A DNA stretch of 64,000 nt, from contig NC_089981.1 in NCBI RefSeq assembly GCF_036417845.1, positions 20,542,001-20,606,000 of the forward strand, in the 5' to 3' direction. This stretch comes from Apteryx mantelli (taxonomy: Eukaryota > Chordata > Aves > Apterygiformes > Apterygidae). The notes beneath the pieces were generated by a model. It saw only the letters and a program-made list of their open reading frames with translations, did not search any database and was not told the DNA's origin. Both the position numbers and the translations under genes were made by a program. Positions 61,701 through 64,000 of the stretch are shown piece after piece; position 1 is the first letter of the stretch, and the number at the start of each line of letters is the position of its first letter.

Positions 61701-62364
61701 CTGTAAATACATAATCAATGCTCCGAAGTTGGCCTTGGCAGTGATGTCATGTCTGCATAACTGTGTAAAAAAAGAGGAGAGGGGAGGGTTGCATTGCTTA
61801 TGCCTCTCGTTATTTTGGGTTCCATCAATCAGATTTTAAATGATAGCGAAAGGACGAGTTGTTGTTCTAAGGATATGTTATCAGTAGTTCTGGAGCTACT
61901 TCAAACTCCCGATAAACTTACTGAAAACTAGAGGTGGTGATAGGCCAGATTTCATATGCATCATGTGCTATGCACAAGCATTTACGTTTTTTTTTCTCAC
62001 TTGTATTTATTGCTTTCAGACATCTTCCAAAACATGCAAAAATAAAAAAGAAACTGTTCTTGCTCATATTGCAACTGTTGACAGTGGGCTCACTGCTACT
62101 GACTAGGATGTTGTGGAGACAGCGAAATGGTGGGGGGGAGTCATGCAGAGAGAGAGGGAGATTTCAGGCTTCATTCAATGAAGTCCTCTGAGTTTAATTA
62201 AAATGTCCTTTTTCTCAGTTTTTATTGGCAGAGCTGAACACATTTTACTTGAAGTTTGTCCTTTGGATGCCGCCAGAACACTACTTGGTCCTGTTGCGAC
62301 TTGTCTTTTTTGTCAATGTGGGAGGTGTGGCTATGAGGGAGATCTACGACTTCATGGATGACCC
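25572..62364 (+). CDS. PTDSS2: Phosphatidylserine synthase 2, exons 1-10, 3' end beyond window
   Basis: PSS2 is a multi-pass ER (mitochondria-associated membrane) enzyme that makes phosphatidylserine by exchanging the ethanolamine of phosphatidylethanolamine for L-serine. Coding exons: 25572-25792, 35916-36017, 42789-42871, 50899-50966, 53653-53787, 54894-54944, 57334-57447, 58975-59093, 59806-59920, 62219-62364. All have AG/GT borders and compatible phases: 1154 nt, 384 codons plus 2 nt, against about 487 residues in human. The protein starts MRRGERR as in mammals and is near-identical to human PSS2 from [10 protein letters not shown] onward. H213, E238, E241, N250, E253, D257, D262 and N267 match, at the same spacing, the PSS1 residues reported as essential (H172, E197, E200, N209, E212, D216, D221, N226; from memory). 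The remaining roughly 100 residues were not found before 64000. No frameshift or stop is seen, so the gene looks functional. Confidence 0.97.
33244..33262 (-). other. Predicted G-quadruplex motif, minus strand
   Basis: The plus strand reads ccctaccccaccccacccc, so the minus strand has four G-runs of 3-4 with loops of one to two bases. Located in PTDSS2 intron 1 on the template strand. Confidence 0.7.
35470..35508. repeat. AT-rich microsatellite (TA, GATA, TTTA units)
   Basis: Consecutive short runs of TA, then TAGA/GATA, then TTTA repeats. It directly abuts the 30-bp palindrome. Confidence 0.85.
35509..35538. repeat. Perfect 30-bp palindrome
   Basis: The left arm tttataatgactaat is followed immediately by its exact reverse complement attagtcattataaa with no spacer. 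All 15 pairs match; the next pair out (a/c) does not. It could extrude as a cruciform. It lies 378 bases before exon 2. Confidence 0.95.
35916..36017 (+). CDS. PTDSS2: PTDSS2 exon 2, TM1
   Basis: The exon encodes [20 protein letters not shown] and then [13 protein letters not shown]. The hydrophobic stretch is the first membrane helix. It completes Trp 74 and leaves two bases of Arg 108. Confidence 0.97.
39468..39478 (+). repeat. G11 homopolymer followed by A-run
   Basis: Eleven consecutive G followed by nine A, forming a pure purine tract in intron 2. Likely unstable in length. Confidence 0.9.
42542..42564 (+). other. Predicted G-quadruplex motif in intron 2
   Basis: Runs G4, G3, G4 and G4 are separated by T, CA and AGTTT, meeting the usual G3+ with loops of 1-7 rule. 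On the transcribed sense strand, about 225 bases before exon 3. Confidence 0.75.
42789..42871 (+). CDS. PTDSS2: PTDSS2 exon 3, TM2
   Basis: The exon encodes [20 protein letters not shown] and then PFSRPHP, identical to remembered human PSS2 over this stretch. One base of Ala 136 remains at the donor. Confidence 0.97.
48877..48893. repeat. T17 homopolymer
   Basis: Seventeen consecutive T in intron 3; possibly an A-tail of an old minus-strand retroposon, but no body was recognised. Confidence 0.9.
49163..49212. repeat. Imperfect GA/TC inverted repeat
   Basis: A GA-rich left part (gttgagagagacggagagag) is followed within a few bases by a TC-rich right part ending ctctctccaac. The arms can pair imperfectly over about 20 bases, so RNA from this strand could form a hairpin. 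Confidence 0.6.
50899..50966 (+). CDS. PTDSS2: PTDSS2 exon 4, TM3
   Basis: The 68-nt exon encodes [22 protein letters not shown], a membrane helix. It ends in phase 0 with the strong donor GTAAGTAA. Confidence 0.96.
50967..53652. other. PTDSS2 intron 4 (2.7 kb)
   Basis: AT-rich with several T-runs. A compact G-quadruplex motif lies at 53348-53362 in an otherwise average stretch. No gene recognised. Confidence 0.7.
53348..53362 (+). other. Very short-loop G-quadruplex motif in intron 4
   Basis: The sequence gggagggagggcggg has four G3 runs with single-base loops (A, A, C), the class known to form the most stable parallel quadruplexes. It is on the sense strand, 290 bases before exon 5. Confidence 0.85.
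53653..53787 (+). CDS. PTDSS2: PTDSS2 exon 5, luminal/cytosolic loop
   Basis: The 45 codons start [20 protein letters not shown] and include [14 protein letters not shown], ending PLHNIW. Loop between helices, nearly identical to human PSS2. Phase 0 at both ends. Confidence 0.97.
53788..57333. other. PTDSS2 introns 5 and 6
   Basis: Intron 5 is 53788-54893 and intron 6 is 54945-57333. They contain ordinary AT-rich sequence and no feature I can name. Confidence 0.6.
54894..54944 (+). CDS. PTDSS2: PTDSS2 exon 6, 51 nt, predicted catalytic His
   Basis: The exon encodes [18 protein letters not shown]213 is at the position of PSS1 H172, required for activity. The human form has HFLGW; this copy has HFFGW. 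Phase 0 at both ends. Confidence 0.96.
57334..57447 (+). CDS. PTDSS2: PTDSS2 exon 7, active-site region
   Basis: The 38 codons include [20 protein letters not shown] and [19 protein letters not shown]238, E241, N250, E253 and D257 are conserved active-site positions of the PSS family. Acceptor follows a T12-C4 polypyrimidine tract. Phase 0 at both ends. Confidence 0.98.
58233..58262. repeat. (TA)n(CA)n(TA)n microsatellite
   Basis: Alternating AT for about 14 bases, then a short ACAC stretch, then alternating AT again, in intron 7. Confidence 0.95.
58975..59093 (+). CDS. PTDSS2: PTDSS2 exon 8, active-site region and TM
   Basis: The exon encodes [20 protein letters not shown] and then [20 protein letters not shown]262 and N267 match required PSS1 residues. 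Ends with two bases of Lys 298. Confidence 0.98.
59806..59920 (+). CDS. PTDSS2: PTDSS2 exon 9
   Basis: The exon encodes [20 protein letters not shown] and then [18 protein letters not shown]. The final hydrophobic segment begins another membrane helix that continues in exon 10. Phase 0 donor GTAAGG. Confidence 0.98.
59921..62218. other. PTDSS2 intron 9 (2.3 kb)
   Basis: Intronic sequence with an A-run near 61389 and no recognisable gene or transposon. Confidence 0.6.
62219..62364 (+). CDS. PTDSS2: PTDSS2 exon 10, last one in the window
   Basis: The exon encodes [20 protein letters not shown] and then [20 protein letters not shown], ending MDDP (two bases of the Pro codon). It carries two membrane helices. 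The donor GTAAGC shows that the gene continues. Confidence 0.97.
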
Positions 62365-64000
62365 GTAAGCCAGTCCTCTTGTGTCTATACCATATCAAGC
62401 TTCACTTGCTTTATTTTGAATTTGCTCCAGTTTGCTCTAGCTTGTTGGCATCCATCTCAGAGCAATAGTTCAGCTTGTCGGGGAGAAAAAAGGCCTAAAG
62501 CATCTGCTTTGTTTTCTTTTGTTTTGGAGGTAAAATTCTGACTATATCTGGTTAGAGAACAGTTGTTAAGGGCATTCGGTGTGCACTGTTTTTAACCTCA
62601 GCTTGTCATAAATAAAATGATCGCTCTGTTGAGAATGCAATGTGTAAATTAGCTGGAGTGCTATTGGCTTGTGGGCAGAGGAGTACTGAACTCCACTTTC
62701 AGAATGATAGCCAGGAACTACCGTCCTTAGAGGTACCTTCTAAGGACAACAGGGCCCAAGTTAAATATCTTTTCTTAAAGGCGCTTCTTCTTGAGCAGTC
62801 TTCCAACTGGTCTCAGGTCCTCTGGAGCTCTCGTGGCACCCTCTTGCAGATCAGAGGACCCTTTAGCAAAGCGTATTGAAGGCAAAGTGCACCCCCACAC
62901 AACAGTGCATGTACTTTCAGACTGTTCCTACTTAAGCATCATATTTGTCCTTGCTGCTTTTGTTTCTGCAGACCATGTAAGACCTGAGAATGCTTTGTTC
63001 TCAAAATCACATTTTCTTTTAAGTTTTAGTAGTGATGCCACAAATTGCTTGAACCCACATCTTAAGTCTAAGACGATGTCTGGCTTTAGGGGTTGTTCAT
63101 TGTCTGTCACTGACCAACGCAAAAAGTGTCTGTGTTCAGAATTTAGGGTTCCAACATTCTCTGAAGATCAGTTTCCCTTGCAAGGCTTTGACTCCTAGAA
63201 GTGGGAAGAAGGGCCAACCCACATTGCTTAGTCGGATTTCAGGACATTCAGCAGTGGCAGGCTGCCCCCTGCCTTTCGTGTCGGACCTACTGGTTTGGGA
63301 CGTGCCTCCAACTCAAAGGTAAGAAGAGGTCTCTACCTCTCACTGGTGAGCTCCTCTCCTTAGCACCACTCCTCATCTTCCGGTCCTTGTGTTTGGGTTG
63401 GAAACACAACTCCTTTGCCCTCTGTTCAACCATGTGGCATAACACTGAGATTTAGGAGAATCATCGCCAGTGCCTCATTGCTGATTCAGTTTGTTGCCAT
63501 TCTTTCAGTGAGCTGGAGAAATTCATCCAGCCCGCAGAAAAATCTCATTCTGAACTGCATGTCTTCATCATTGCCACCACCACTTATCCTTTCGTCTTCT
63601 TGGTAGACAAGGTGACTGACTATCCCTCTCACTTCTGAGGTCTGCTTGATGCACCACAGACCTGACCTCATCAGACTCTTCTTGAAGAATGGCAGATCCT
63701 AGCATCTGGTCTCATCTAATATCTGCTCTGCAAAGGCTTTTGCAAGTGATCTTTGATTCTTTCATGTCATCCAAGCAGAGACAGTCTGCCCCTGTTTTAC
63801 CAACTTAACTGGATGTGTTTTCACTTGCCCATCATTGTGAGACAAAGAACTGTGGTGGATTTTTCTTGTTGTGTTGTAGGGAGAAGCTGCTGTGGAGGAG
63901 CCAGCTGTACGGGAGGCTCCCAGCCAACAGCACACAGGAAACCTTTCTGACTTTTTCCTTTTGGAAACTCACCCAACTTCTTAATGGACGGAGGTTGGAA
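62365..64000. other. Start of PTDSS2 intron 10
   Basis: I looked for the next PSS2 segment (the basic KPHKK-type stretch and following helices known from mammals) and did not find it, so this 1.6 kb is intron. It is slightly richer in GC than the earlier introns and has several 60-135 codon open frames on both strands, none recognisable. Confidence 0.6.

Noticed and set aside
1..64000. Prokaryotic-type systems (operons, CRISPR arrays, prophage, toxin-antitoxin pairs)
   Set aside because: The two real genes are spliced vertebrate genes, and no regularly spaced repeats or compact gene arrays are present.

Overview
The window is vertebrate nuclear DNA, most likely from a bird. It carries two multi-exon genes with canonical GT-AG introns, a CpG-island promoter, and the degraded 3' end of a CR1 retroposon, the LINE family typical of birds and other sauropsids. 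A crocodilian or turtle is not excluded. There are no operons, CRISPR arrays, insertion sequences or tRNA genes.

Layout. (1) 1-14,389, minus strand: 22 coding exons of anoctamin-9 (ANO9/TMEM16J). They give 746 codons plus 2 nt with an open frame across every junction. The first coding exon was not found and the last one is either beyond the left edge or only weakly suggested. (2) 14,390-24,900: intergenic DNA between two divergent genes, with one CR1 fragment, a 30-bp tandem duplication and no gene I can support. (3) 24,920-26,100: a CpG island holding the promoter and first exon of PTDSS2. (4) 25,572-62,364, plus strand: ten coding exons of phosphatidylserine synthase 2 (PTDSS2), giving 384 codons plus 2 nt, all in frame. 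About 100 C-terminal residues lie beyond the right edge. The introns (0.7-10 kb) contain simple repeats and several predicted G-quadruplex motifs, but no recognisable second gene.

The ANO9-PTDSS2 head-to-head order matches human 11p15.5 (from memory), so this looks like a conserved syntenic block. Both products are membrane proteins linked to phospholipids: PSS2 makes phosphatidylserine by base exchange in ER/MAM membranes, and ANO9 belongs to the Ca2+-regulated channel/scramblase family. A functional link between the two is only inference. Both genes look intact: all six main Ca2+-site positions of TMEM16 proteins are present in ANO9, and all eight residues reported as important in PSS1 are present in PTDSS2.

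I found no convincing new biological system. The items most worth a second look are an in-frame, strong-context upstream ATG that could extend PSS2 by 107 residues, a degenerate 39-bp (13-codon) repeat in the PTDSS2 CpG island, a 30-bp perfect palindrome in intron 1, very short-loop G-quadruplex motifs in introns, and the small frame-neutral exon that carries the predicted catalytic histidine of PSS2.
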